A stretch of 64,000 nucleotides of DNA. Source: Adiantum capillus-veneris. Lineage: Eukaryota > Streptophyta > Polypodiopsida > Polypodiales > Pteridaceae. The translations under genes and the position numbers were made by a program. Location of the stretch: contig CM043970.1 in assembly GCA_014529385.2 (NCBI GenBank), positions 49,405,898 through 49,469,897 on the forward strand, in the 5' to 3' direction. Positions 22,318 through 33,351 of the stretch are shown piece after piece. Within the stretch, counting starts at the first letter, position 1; every line of letters begins with the position of its first letter. The notes under the pieces are model-generated. The model was not told the DNA's origin. It searched no databases and worked only from the letters and a program-made list of their open reading frames with translations.

Positions 22318-22933
22318 TGTCACAAAGTGATGACGTGGAAGACAACAAAAACCCTAATTTCTGGCTAAACCCTAAAATTCTTGCAAACCCTAAAAACTAC
22401 CAAAAACCCTAATTTGCTATAAACCCTAAATTTTGGCTGAAATCCTAAACTCAACAAACCCTAAAACTGCCCGCGCATGATGATGTGGCAACATGTACGG
22501 ATTTCCGCTTTTTGCGACACGTTTTACGGCAACCTGCTTTTTCTTCTCCACGCAATGAGAAAGAGAGAGAGAATGCTTTTTGCTTTGAGTTGGACTCTGA
22601 GAGAGAGAGAAAGCAATTGCTTTTGATTTTGAAGCTTTTTGGAGCTCTGCTTTAGGCATCCCTTGTAAACCTTTAAATAATTGGCTTGGGCCTTCACTTC
22701 TCAGAGCATCTGGACGCAGAGTATGAGAGTGAACCCCGAGTCACTCTCTTGTACTTTGAACTAATTATTATGAAAAGAAATACCGAAAGGGGCGCCAGTC
22801 TTTTGGGCCAATATCTCTAGGCACGGAACTCCGCCGGGCCAGTGCAAATCTATTGTGATCTGTGAATTGTTTGAAGTGGTTATTTGGTGCTGTCGCGATT
22901 GATTCTTGACTTGGAGTGTCCAAGTTTGTTATA
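22318..22933 (+). repeat. 5' LTR of C
   Basis: 616 bp, paired with 28678-29290. U3 carries an array of AAACCCTAA boxes (22349-22464), then GA-rich runs (22558-22616) and an AT-rich TTTAAATAA near 22669 as a possible TATA box. Confidence 0.95.
22349..22464 (+). promoter_or_regulatory. Telo-box array in U3 of C
   Basis: AAACCCTAA occurs at 22349, 22367, 22385, 22404, 22421 and 22456, with a degenerate AAATCCTAA at 22440. Spacing is 16-19 bases. The 3' LTR carries the same array at about 28710-28830. In plants telo-boxes bind telomere-repeat-binding Myb proteins and occur in promoters of growth-related genes. Confidence 0.9.
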
Positions 22934-22934
22934 G

Positions 22935-22946
22935 TGGTATCAAAGC
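22935..22946 (+). promoter_or_regulatory. Primer-binding site of C (initiator Met tRNA)
   Basis: TGGTATCAAAGC, one base after the LTR; the plant initiator-Met site is TGGTATCAGAGC, so one mismatch. Confidence 0.9.
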
Positions 22947-23003
22947 ACGGCCGATTTCTCTTCTACGGGAAATCCGATCCCTAATTTTTTTCCCGCGGCA
23001 CCT

Positions 23004-24633
23004 ATGGCTTCACGCAAGGATCATTCGACTCCCTCTGCATCTCGAGATGGGGGCAGGGATCACAACGAACATTCCGGCAGAGAGTATGGCCCGCCTCTGC
23101 CTACTCAGGCGGAGCGGCGAGAGATGGAGCGTTGCCAGTTGATCGGCGATGCAACGAAGATGATGCTCAATTTTGCGAAGGACCCAAAATTTGCAAAATA
23201 TATGAGCGAGACTTCTTTTTAGGAAGTGCATGAGCAGTGGCAAAAAATCACTACACCCACTCTCAAGAAACTCACAAGAAATATTCGGAGAAGGAATTAG
23301 AAGAGGTGGTTGATGCACGGATCGCCCAGCTTTTTGACACAAAAGAGAGACAAAAAGCACGGCAAAAAGCAGAAGAAAAGCACTGACTTCTCGGGATATT
23401 TGGGTCGTGAGTCGACATTTGACCAGGCAAAGAAACAGAAGAAGCGTGTTCGATCTGAAGGAGTACCCAATTCTTCTTCTTTGTCTTCCGACAGTTCTTC
23501 TAGCTCTTTAGATCGAGCGAAGAAGACAGAAAAGGTAAAAAGCGAAGTAAGAAACAAAGCTTCGGAAAGGGGAAAAAAAAGGCAAAGAAGGCTAAATCTC
23601 GCCCAGAGCCTGACAGTTCTACTGAGGACTCGTCACAGACAGCTCAGATTTTGATGATGGAAACTTCTATGCGAACAAGAAGAACTTTTAGAAAGCCAAC
23701 CAGTATGACTTTTTCGAAGATAAAAGCAAGAAAGTCTGAGAGTTTAAGGAAGGTGGCCACTCGATCAAGTTTGATACCTTTTCAGGATACTCAGATGCTT
23801 CGAAGGCTTTATCGTTTATACAGCAGTTTGACATTTCTTTCGCGGGAGGACGCTATTCAGAGCACTCCAAGATTCGGAGAGCTACCTCTTACCTAAAGGG
23901 GAATGCTCGTACTTGGTGGTCCACGCTTCTTTTAAACAAGACTGCGCCATTTAAATGCCTGAAATTCAAAAAACATTTTATTTCTTCTTAGTTGACGCAA
24001 GAATATGAACGAGATATATGAGCTGCTTGGAACCATCTTCGAATGACCAAGAAAGATACAATCAATGCTTATTGAGAAAGATTATGGAGCTCTTGTCTAC
24101 CCGCCTCTTCATTCAAGAAGATCATGTTCAGAGAACATATTGAGCGGTTCACCTTGGGTCTACCTACAGAGATCCGAGATCACTGCTTGGAGCAGAAGTC
24201 AGCTTCTATTCAGGAGTTGATGAGACATGCGAAGCAGGGCTTTGCCATTCACTCTGGCAGTCTGACTTACCCCACAGATGAGAACATGACACAACGAGCC
24301 GAACAAACTTTTGGGAATGAAAGTAGAAAGAAAAAAAGCAACCCTGAGAAAAAGGATGCACGACCCAAGCTTACTCCTCAGGAGTGAGCTGGATTCATCA
24401 AAGAGGGAAAGTGCTTTGGATGCGGGGAACCGGGACACATCTCCCGAAATGCCCCAAAAAGGCACAGAAAGAACAGAATGATAAGGACGACGACGATAGG
24501 CTTGAGAGTTCGAGAGCAGCTGAGGAATGTGGACGAAAAGGCAAGATGAAGACAAGACTGGTTCCAGATTTGTGGGTACCGATCCCGACATCATGGATGA
24601 GAGTACAGAACTTTGCCGAGCTTGGGGCAAAGT
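23004..24633 (+). pseudogene. Gag of C
   Basis: The start is ATG at 23004 (MASRKDHSTPSASRDGGRD). Frame pieces continue through a Lys/Ser-rich region (23310-23654), a capsid-like part with FREHIERFTLGLPTEIRDHC (24124-24387) and a zinc knuckle CFGCGEPGHISRN (24418-24457), where a one-base loss shifts the final Cys out of frame. Stops TAG at 23221, TAG near 23990, TGA near 24018 and 24074, and TGA at 24386 fit C-to-T loss of CAG or CGA codons. Confidence 0.8.
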
Positions 24634-26463
24634 GAAAGATCAAGAGGCCCTGATTTTCTTTGACGGAGGAGCCAAGGCCAACTTCATTTCATCGGAATTG
24701 GAGGCGCGGCTCAAGATTACTCCCGCTCGGATGGGACCACTTGCAGAGGCAGTTCTAGCGGCACTCGGCAGGGACGTAGCCATTACACCTGTCATTGCCA
24801 AACTTCGGTTGCATTGTCAGGGGTATTTGCGGCATGAGGACTTCTTCATAATGCCTTTGGAGGGATGTGATGTTCTCTTAGGGATTCCCTGGTACCACAA
24901 GAACAACGCCGTGGTCGATTATCGGGCGAGAAAAGCGACTTTGACTGTAGAAAAGGGTAGAACAATTGTACTTGATATTAAACTGAAGGGCGAGTCTGTC
25001 CCTATTGTATCGGCTTCGACCATTTCAAAATTAGTGAAATCCAGTCTGTTTGTTTACTCGATCTTTATGAAAGAATTGAGCGATAAGGATAGGACAAATA
25101 TGTCTAAACTTGATAAAGAATGCCAAGATTTTCTCCACTCTCACGCCGATTGCTTCTCAGAGGGACTACCAGGAGAGTTACTACCTGCTCGTCCTGAAGA
25201 TCATACCATTGATCTGATACTTGGAAGCACACCACCGAACCGGCCACCTTACCATGTGAGCCGAGCACGGAATGAAGAGATTATGAACCAAGTGAAAGAC
25301 CTCTTGGAAAAGGGTCTTATCCAGCCTAGTACTTCACTGTATTGCTCTCCAATGTTGTTGGTTTTGAAGAAAGACGGATCTTGGAGGATGTGCATCGATT
25401 ATAGAGCTCTCAACAAAATCACCATCAAGAACAGATTTCCGATTCCTCGGATCGATGATATACTTGACAGGTTACAGGGATCCTCATGCTTTAGCAGGAT
25501 TGACTTGAAGAGTGGATATGATCAGATCCAAATCGCGCTAGGAGACGTCTATAAGACAACCTTTCGGACTACTTTTGGGTTATTTGAGTTTTTGGTGATG
25601 CCTTTTGGATTAACCAATGCTCCTGCGACATTTAACCGGATGATGGACAGGATTTTTCGAGAGTTCAGACTATTTGTTGGCACTTTCTTTGATGACATCA
25701 TTGTTTTCTCCAAGAATGAGGCAAAACACAGAGATCATCTGCTTCAGGTCTTTCAAGCATTACGAGATCACAAGTTAGTGATTAATGCAAAGAAAAGTGA
25801 ATTTTTCCTACCAGAGATACACTTTTTGGGACACATTGTCTCAGCAGTTGGAGTGCAAATGGACCCGGCCAAGATAGAGACTATCTGTGATTGGCCCGAT
25901 TTGAAGAATGTCCATGAAGTTAGAAGCTTCTTGGGACCGTGTTCGTACTACAGGCGGTTCATACGAAAGTTTGCAGAGGTTGCTTCCCCTTTGCATATCT
26001 TGACACAGAAAGGAGTCCCTTTCTCGTGGGGATCCACAGAGGTGACTGCCTTTCGGACCTTGAAAGAGAAATTGACTACGAGACCAGTTTTGACTTTGCC
26101 GGACTTGCAGAAGTCATTTGAAGTATATTGTGATGCTTGTGGTCGTATTCTGGGTGCGGTCTTGATGCAAGAAGGCCATGTCATTGCTTACGAGAGCCAA
26201 TTGTTCTCTAGGCCAGAGATGGCAGCATAGATATATGAGAAAGAGATTTTGGCGGTTATCCATGCTCTTACTCAGTGGCGGCACTACCTACTCGGAGTGG
26301 ATTTTACTGTCTTTACAGACCATCATAGTTTGCGCTACTTCTTGTCACAAAAGTAGCTTTTGAAGAAGCAGATGTGGTGGGCAAACATCTTGTTACAGTT
26401 TCACTTCCAGATTGTCCATATTCAGGGACAGAAGAATGTGGTGGCAGATGCTTTGTCTCGATA
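24627..26463 (+). pseudogene. Protease, reverse transcriptase and RNase H of C
   Basis: One frame, open to 26230. The protease has FFDGGAKANFIS (DGG triad) and DVLLGIPWYHKNNAVVDY. RT has WRMCIDYRALNKITIKNRFP, RIDLKSGYDQI, FGLTNAPATFNRMMD and the catalytic box FFDDIIVFS. RNase H starts YCDACGRILGAVL. It continues past TAG codons at 26228, near 26354 and at 26462, to [13 protein letters not shown] and ADALSR. Each stop sits where the family usually has Gln or Glu. Confidence 0.92.
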
Positions 26464-27935
26464 GCCGTTGGTTCTGGCTATTTCCGCGATACACCATAGG
26501 AGCTTCAAGGATATGGTCGATCAGTATGCCACAGATACAGATTTTGTAGATTTTTTCACACGAATACGGGATGGGGAGACAATAGCTGGATACTCCCTTC
26601 AGGAAGGCTACTTGATGAAAAAGACTAAGTTGTGCATTACACAGCCGTTGAGGGAAAAGGTTATGACTGAATGCCACTGTCCACCTTTTACGGGTCACCA
26701 CGACATTGCTACCACCATGAAAGAGGTAGAGAGATACTTCTTCTGGCCGAGACTCAAAAAGGATGTGGAAGAGTTTGTGCGCCAACTTAGTATGCTAGAA
26801 GGTCAAGTTTGACAGGCATAAGGCACAGGGATTGTTACAGCCTTTACCCATACCCGCCCGCCCCTGGGAAAGTATTGTGATGGATTTCATTTTTGATCTC
26901 CGGAGGACACAGTGATCACGATGGTATCTGGACTGTTATTGACAGATTTAGCAAACAGGCTCATTTCATTCCAGTGAAGAAAACAATCAAGCCGGATCAC
27001 TTAGCGAGAGTGTTTGTGGCCCAGATCTTCAGATTACATGGCATGCCTGAGACGATTGTCTCCGACAGAGACCCCAGATTTATGAGTTTGTATTGGAAGG
27101 CAATTTGGGAGAACATTGGTACACGGTTGCAGTTCTCATCATCGTTCCACCCGCAGACTGACGGACAATCCGAGATTGCCAATTCAGTGGTTCTAGATTT
27201 ATTGAAGTCTTCTATCTCAGATCAGAAGACTCAACGGGAAAGATACTTACCTTTGCTGGAATTTGCCTGCAATAACACGATACACTCTTCGACGGGGAAG
27301 ACGTCATTTGAGATTGTTGAAGGTGCTGCCAAGGTTCCACCCTTCCTGAGCACGAAAGATAAGATCTTTGAAGCGGATGAATATACGCAAGATTTGGATA
27401 CGGATTTTGCCAAGGTTCGCGCGACTTTGCAGAAGTCTCAAGAACGACAGAAAAAGGCAGCGGATCGCCATCATCGCGACATGAAATTGAAGGAGGATGA
27501 TTGGGTGCTTTTACATTTTGAGAAGGCACGCCTACGAAAGAAAAAGGAAAAGGAGAGCCTTTTTCCAAAGCTTAGTATGAGATACTACCGAACTTTCCAG
27601 ATTACTGAAAAGATAAATGATGTCTCCTTCCGATTGAAACTGCCAGATACTTGGAGGATTCACAATGCATTCCATGTGAGTATCTTGAAACCTTTTAAAG
27701 GTGATGTGCCTGATGATGGGGAGCCTGATGAGCAACCCGAAGTGGAAGAAAACGAGGAGATCCTTGTTCCTGAACAGATTTTGGCACATAAAGATACGAA
27801 GACTAAAGGTAAAGTCCGAAGGCCGGTTCTTGGTTAAGTTCAAGAATTATCCTGCACTAGATGCGAAGTGGATGGAGGAGGAGGACCTAGCAGATACTCC
27901 TTAGATTGTGAAACTTTACCTCGATGCTTTTGGTT
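26464..27935 (+). pseudogene. Integrase with chromodomain of C
   Basis: The zinc domain at 26680-26800 has GHHDIATTMKEVERYFFWP but lacks the C-x2-C because of a frameshift. The core has Asp in TVIDRFSKQAHF, Asp in TIVSDRDPRF and Glu in TDGQSEIAN. The carboxy-terminal part has the GDDWVLLHFEKARL-like segment (read EDDWVLLHFEKARL) and HNAFHVSILKPF. A chromodomain follows: ILVPEQILAHKDTK, then after a frameshift at about 27832 FLVKFKNYPALDAKWMEEED. Chromodomains of such elements direct insertion toward marked chromatin. Confidence 0.9.
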
Positions 27936-28249
27936 TAGCATAGTCTACTTCAAATGGAACCCAGAATTCCGCTTGGCCGGAGATCTGGTGCAGTGGGATG
28001 CACAAGAGGGGAGTCACTCCGCTCCTTTGTCAACAGATGCCTTGATTTAGATACTAGAGTCAATGATGTCTCTTTGAGCTTCAGGGATATTGTGAGCTGA
28101 CAGTATTCTGCTGTATGACTTTATGAAATGGAATTCCTGATAATGATACTGATTTGTTTCTTCACTTCTTTTGAGTGCAGGAACTGATAGACAAAATGAC
28201 TGCAACATTTTGGTCTACTTGATCTTAAATAAACATGGTTGCAATAGGG

Positions 28250-28567
28250 GTTAGTCAATAGGACATCGATGAGGTTCCGATTGGACCTAGATGTGATTGC
28301 TAGCTACATTGCCGATAAATCATGCTCTAAGATCCGAATGAATATTGAATGTCATGTGATGTCGTGTGATGTGACTATTGATTTGGTACATGTGCTAGAT
28401 GTGTTAGTCAATAGGACATCGATGAGGTTCCGATTGGACCTAGATGTGATTGCTAGCTACATTGCCGATAAATCATGCTCTAAGATCCGAATGAATATTG
28501 AATGTCATGTGATGTCTTGTGATGTCGTGTGATGTGACTGTCGATTTGGTACATGTGCTAGATGTGT
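28250..28567 (+). repeat. Tandem duplication of 153 bp in the 3' untranslated region of C
   Basis: Copy one is 28250-28402 and copy two starts at 28403 with the same GTTAGTCAATAGGACATCG. The copies are nearly identical; the second has an extra TTGTGATGTC-like unit near 28515. It lies between the chromodomain and the 3' LTR. Confidence 0.95.
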
Positions 28568-28677
28568 GTTCCTAGTACGTAGGTACTAACAATCACTGTC
28601 TGCTAAGATAGTTTATGGCTTTTGTCGGTTTTGCAGGCGTAATCGCGATCGATTACAGTGCTTTCAAGAGGGGGGTA

Positions 28678-29290
28678 TGTCACAAAGTGATGACGTGGCG
28701 GACAACAAAAACCCTAATTTCTGGTTGAAACCCTAAAATGCTTGCAAACCCTAAAAACTGCCAAAAACCCTAATTTACTATAAACCCTAAATTCTGGTTG
28801 AACCCCTAAATTCAGCAAACCCTAAAACTACCGGCACGTGATGACGTGGCAACACGTACGGATTTCTGCTTTTTGTGGCACGTTTTACGACAGCCTGCTT
28901 TTTCTTCTCCACGCAATGAGAAAGAGAGAGAAAATGCTTTTTGCTTTGAGTTGGACTCTTTGAGAGAGAGGGAGAGCGCAATTGCTTTTGATTTTGAAGC
29001 TTTTTGGGGCTCTGCTTTTAGGCATCCCTTGTAAACCTTTAAATAAGTGGCTTGGGCCTTCACTTCTCAGAGCATTTGGACGCAGAGTGAACCCCGAGTC
29101 ACTCTCTTGTACTTTGAACTGATTAATATAAAATGAAATACCGAAAGGGACGCCAGTCTTTGGGGCCAATATTCTATGCACGGAACTCCGCCAGGCCAGT
29201 GCAAATCTATTGTGATCTGTGAATTGTTTGAAGTGGTTGTTTGGTGTTATCACGATTGATTCTTGACTTGGAGTGTCCAAGTCTGTTACA
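28678..29290 (+). repeat. 3' LTR of C
   Basis: 613 bp, matching 22318-22933 with scattered substitutions and small indels. It ends TGTTACA and is followed by D1 sequence. Confidence 0.95.
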
Positions 29291-30900
29291 TCTAGCCTCC
29301 CCTTGTGCCTCCTTTTCACTCATTGAGAGCGGACCGTGCACTTAGCAGCCGTCCAATCGATGTGAGGTGGGAAAAAGCAACCTTGGTATGAGCACAAGGC
29401 CGCCAAGGGGTGCGCCGGCAGAAAAGAGCAGAACTTGGGTGAAGAGAAGATCCTTCTCTAACATAGATTGCAAGCTACAGAAGAACCTAAAGACCCTCAA
29501 AAACCTCAAGAACTCAAGAACCAAGACCCACAAGAACCCAAGTTCCTCGTGAACTTAAGAACCCACGCCTTCAGTGTATAATCATCACCCGAAGCGGAAA
29601 GGATACTTCGCATGGAGGTGATGAGCATGACTGTAGCGAAGAAGAATCTTACCACCAAGGAGGTTTTTTTGACCCTCCTCCTTCCCCATCTACGCCACAG
29701 ATTGTACCAAATTATATGGAGGCTTTGGTCAAGTAAATGATGGACATGATGGCACAACAACAAGAAGCGAATCGCGTTGCGATGGCACAACAAGAAGCAC
29801 AACGCGTTACCTTGGAGCATGAGCGCCAAGAAAGACAGGCATCCTCAGAGGAATGAATGATTCGCGAGCATGAGCAAGCACGCTTAGCGGACAAGGAACG
29901 AAAAAAAAGAAAAGCAGAAAGAAAGGAAGATTTGGAGCGTGAGCGTGATGAAGCGGGCTTGGTGATCAGAGCAAGACAGACAACTATTGAGCGTGAGCGT
30001 GAGCAAGCGTGCTTGGCGGCCGAAGAAAGATGAGTGGCCTTTGAGGCGGAGCGTGAGGTGCAGAGAGACCTACGCATGCAAGAGTTGGTCCAACCGGTTC
30101 ACCTTGAAACCCGAGCCGGCCAAAGATGTTCGTGGTTCAACAAGTGGCACAAGCGGAGTTTCGGACTCCAACAACCCAGTCACATAGAAGTTGACCTTTA
30201 GCAAGTATGATGGTAAGATGGATGCTACTGTTATTCATTCTTGGTTGCATCAATTTAATGCTTATTTTGCGACAAGTAATTAGAAGACAGGCAATAGCAA
30301 GGTTTTGACGGCAGCCATGTACCTTGCCGGTGATGCCATTAATTGGTAGCACGCATGGCAAGAAGCACAATTGGCCGCACACCAAGAGGAAGCCGACGAA
30401 GTCCCGCCCCGTTCCTTCAATTGGGCCGACTTCCAAGACAAGCTCAAGGCGCGGTTTATGCCACCACAGTACCTAGCGCGGTTGAAAGAGGATTGGCGCA
30501 ATCTCAAGCAGAATGGTATGCTAGTCATGTCTTTTTCTAACTGTGTTTTGCAGCTCGGCACCCGATTACGCAAATCAGATGATGAGCGCAAAGAGGCTTT
30601 CCTTTTTGGGTTGGACGAATATATCAACTTTTGTGTAGAAGTCTTCGACCCCTCGAATCTCAACAAGGCGGTAGCAATTGCTCTCTCCCAAGAAATGAAG
30701 CACAACAAGGACAAGCCTAAGGAGAACAAGTCGTCTCAAAGTACCTCCCAGACTTCTCAGAACCCTCAGAATGGTAAGAACAGTAAGAATGGTAAGAACG
30801 GTAACTCTTCTAACCAATCTTCCTCTAGTTCCTCGGAAAAGAACTCTAACAATGAATCAAGGGTAAAGCTAAAGCACCTGCAAAACCTAAGCTAACCCCG
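29291..30900 (+). pseudogene. Leader and gag of D1
   Basis: Gag starts near 29580 (ITRSGKDTSHGGDEH), in parallel with VTRSGMDTSHSGDEH of D2. A charged coiled-coil-like segment rich in Glu, Arg and Gln follows, then the capsid part with MDATVIHSWLHQFNAYF and FNWADFQDKLKARFMPPQYL (30371-30895). Stops include TGA near 29856, explicable as CGA decay, and a TAG near 30347 where D2 has TAC. Confidence 0.78.
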
Positions 30901-30939
30901 GATGAAAAAGCCGCACAAGGAATTGTAGGAGGATACATA

Positions 30940-31410
30940 ATGGCTGAAGAACAAGTGATTTATGCTAAGGAAGGTAGATGTTATCAATGTCACGTCAAGG
31001 GTCAGATTAAGAAGGCTTGTCCTAACACAGCCCAACCTAAAGAACCTAAGGCACCCACAACAACCACAAGTACTTTAATGAACCAAGCTGAATCTTCTCA
31101 TATCTCTGACACACACACTGATGAGTCTCTCATGAAGTGTTATGGTCATGTAAAGGGTCATCATTTTATCATATTGTTTGATCCAGGCAGTATGTATGAT
31201 GTGATTAGTGCCTCTCTTGTTGAGAGAGCCCGCCTAGAGGTTAGTCAGCAATTTCCTCTCGAGGTGTCTGGCTTCGGTCCAAGTATGGACTCTCTCATCA
31301 CGAAAGAGTGCCTTGATGTGTTGTTTACAATTCAACAAGCTGCTTTCCGTAGGAAATTTCTTGTGTCTCCTCTTTCAAGATGTGATATGGTTTCGGACAT
31401 TAGATGGTTT
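30940..31410 (+). pseudogene. Zinc knuckle and protease of D1
   Basis: The knuckle reads CYQCHVKGQIKKAC, so the His of CCHC is Gln. The protease loop is HFIILFDPGSMYDVISASL; the triad is DPG. MDSLITKECLDVLFTIQQ and FLVSPLSRCDMV follow. D2 has the same DPG, so it is shared by the subfamily rather than a private mutation. Confidence 0.72.
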
Positions 31411-31696
31411 TGAGAGCATAACCCTCTCATTGATTGCCAAGACTGACTCTCCCATGATCATTCGTGCTGAGGAGGGTCTGCATTCTTTGCCTCTCATTTC
31501 TCATGTGCAGGTAAAGCGTGAATTACGATGAGGAGCACAAGCGGCATTCGTCTATGCTGCTCCAGTTTCCCATCAGATCATTCAGGCTCTAGACATGTAT
31601 TCAGATTTGTTTACCAAGTTTCAGCATCTCTTTTTACAGGATGATCTTCCACCCTAGCTCCCACCCGAGCGGCCGGAGGACCATCACATCGAGCTT

Positions 31697-31840
31697 ATGG
31701 AGGGGGCACGGCCGATCAATAAGGCTCCCTACCGTTTGAATAAGATACAGGAGGAAGAGTCAGAGCGGCAACTCACGGAGTTGGTGGCCAGAGGATTGAT
31801 ACGTCCTAGTGTAAGTCCTTTTGTTGCTCCTATTTTGTTT
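31697..31840 (+). pseudogene. Reverse transcriptase start of D1, cut by a deletion
   Basis: The frame reads NKAPYRLNKIQEEESERQL and RGLIRPSVSPFVAPILF, the first part of a gypsy RT, and stops being RT exactly where the truncated D2 LTR begins. Confidence 0.82.
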
Positions 31841-32915
31841 GGGCACTTTTGTGAGTCTATTCGTAGACCGTGCATGCCCAATCACTTAGCATAGATGCAT
31901 ATCCTCCGGTTGCACACATCATGATCATCGAAATTCCCATCAAAATCCATTAGCATCAATCAGAGGAATTTTCCAGTGCATTTAGCCTATTTTCCTATTT
32001 TTGGTTATTTTCACTTATTATTTTTAAGTGACTTTCCAACAAAAGTAGGTAGGGAAATTTTGCTAAGTTAATATATATGCAAACCCAAGTTAGCACTTTC
32101 TGGCATAAGAGGTAGCAAGAGCTTCCCGCTCAATAGGAAACCTCTCAGCAGTGACCCCCCTTCAGCAGCATAGCCTAGCCTCTAGCAGATCTGGCGTTTT
32201 CCTTCACAGCAGATCATCGCCATCAACCCCCATTGCCTAGCGTTTTTCCCTTAGCACTTCAGCCCCTGCAACGTTTTGCTCACCAAACCTCAACCCCAAT
32301 CAACGTTTTTACTAACGCTAGGGACTGCTGCAGATCATCGTTTTTTTGGAGCATATAGCCTAGCGTTTTTGGCAAGGAAAAGACAGCATCGGCGTTTTTG
32401 AGATTCAGCCCAAATCTGCAGCAAAGACTCGCAGTTTTCAACCTATGACACAACAATAGATAATCCCCAAGTTGGTTACATATGTTCCCCCATTTTCAGC
32501 CATAAAAACGTAGCCAAAACAGTCATTTTCAGCCACCGAAACAGTCCCGAAATTCAACGATTAGAAGATCTCAGATTTCAGCCATCAAGTCGTCGTCGTC
32601 ATCGGCATAGTCCAAGTTGCATCAGTCCATTGTATACGCATTGTACACCTTTGTGCAATCAAAGTAAACCACTCTCGCCGACGAGAGTGGGGCCTTCGGA
32701 GGAGGGTTTTACAACCTCTCAGTGTCGTATCTCTTCTCTCTCCTTCTCTCAGTCTCATTCACTTGCACGCACAATATCCACTCACTTTGTTCGTGATCAT
32801 AGCACTCTCCATAAGACGGAAAGCTCTCTCTTTCCCTAAGAACTAAAAGGAACCTTGAGCAAATAAAGATCACTAATCTTGAGAAAATACAACATTCATT
32901 TCGTTGCACCTAACA
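31841..32915 (+). repeat. 5' LTR of D2, truncated at its start
   Basis: It matches 45177-46251 along its length and ends CACCTAACA. The first 95 bases present in the 3' LTR are replaced by D1 RT sequence. Seven CGTTTT-containing units occur at 32195-32398. Confidence 0.9.
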
Positions 32916-32916
32916 T

Positions 32917-32928
32917 TGGTATCAGAGC
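32917..32928 (+). promoter_or_regulatory. Primer-binding site of D2 (initiator Met tRNA)
   Basis: TGGTATCAGAGC, one base after the LTR end, a perfect match to the plant initiator-Met site. Confidence 0.95.
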
Positions 32929-33351
32929 TTTGGAAGTGTTCTGCATTACTCAAGGAAAGAACCACAAGAACCACAAGAATTTTTTTTGCTTGTTGTGACC
33001 GCACGAACCCAAGTTTACTTGGGCGTGGCGATTCCTAATCGTGTTTTGTTGAAGAGTGACATGAATCCCAAGAAAGAAGGCCTTGTCCAGCCTCCCCTTG
33101 TGTCTCTTTTCACTCATTGAGAGCGGACCGTGCACTTAGCGGCCGGCCAATCGTGAGGTGGGAAAAAGCAACCTTGGTGTGAGCGCAAGGCCACCAAGGG
33201 GTGTGCCCGCAGAAAAGGGTAGAACTCGGGTGAAGAGAAGATCCTTCTCCAACGCCATTTGCAAGCGTAAGAACACCTCAAGAACCTCAAGAACCCAAGA
33301 CCCCCAAGAACCCAAGTTCCTTGTGAACTTAAGAACCAAAGATCCTAGTGC

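Larger units (their letters stand above)
22318..29290 (+). mobile_element. Element C: chromovirus-type Ty3/gypsy retrotransposon
   Basis: LTRs are 22318-22933 and 28678-29290, with termini TGTCACA...TGTTATA/TGTTACA. An initiator-Met primer site follows the 5' LTR, and a purine tract AAGAGGGGGG precedes the 3' LTR. Internal order is gag, PR-RT-RNase H, integrase with chromodomain. The target repeat is TCCAG on the left and TCTAG on the right; the empty site is preserved in D2 at about 33087-33095. Frameshifts and at least eight in-frame stops make it inactive. Confidence 0.93.

Noticed and set aside
28269-28532. An 87-residue protein with an internal repeat
   Set aside because: It is the translation of the 153-bp tandem duplication in a noncoding part of C.
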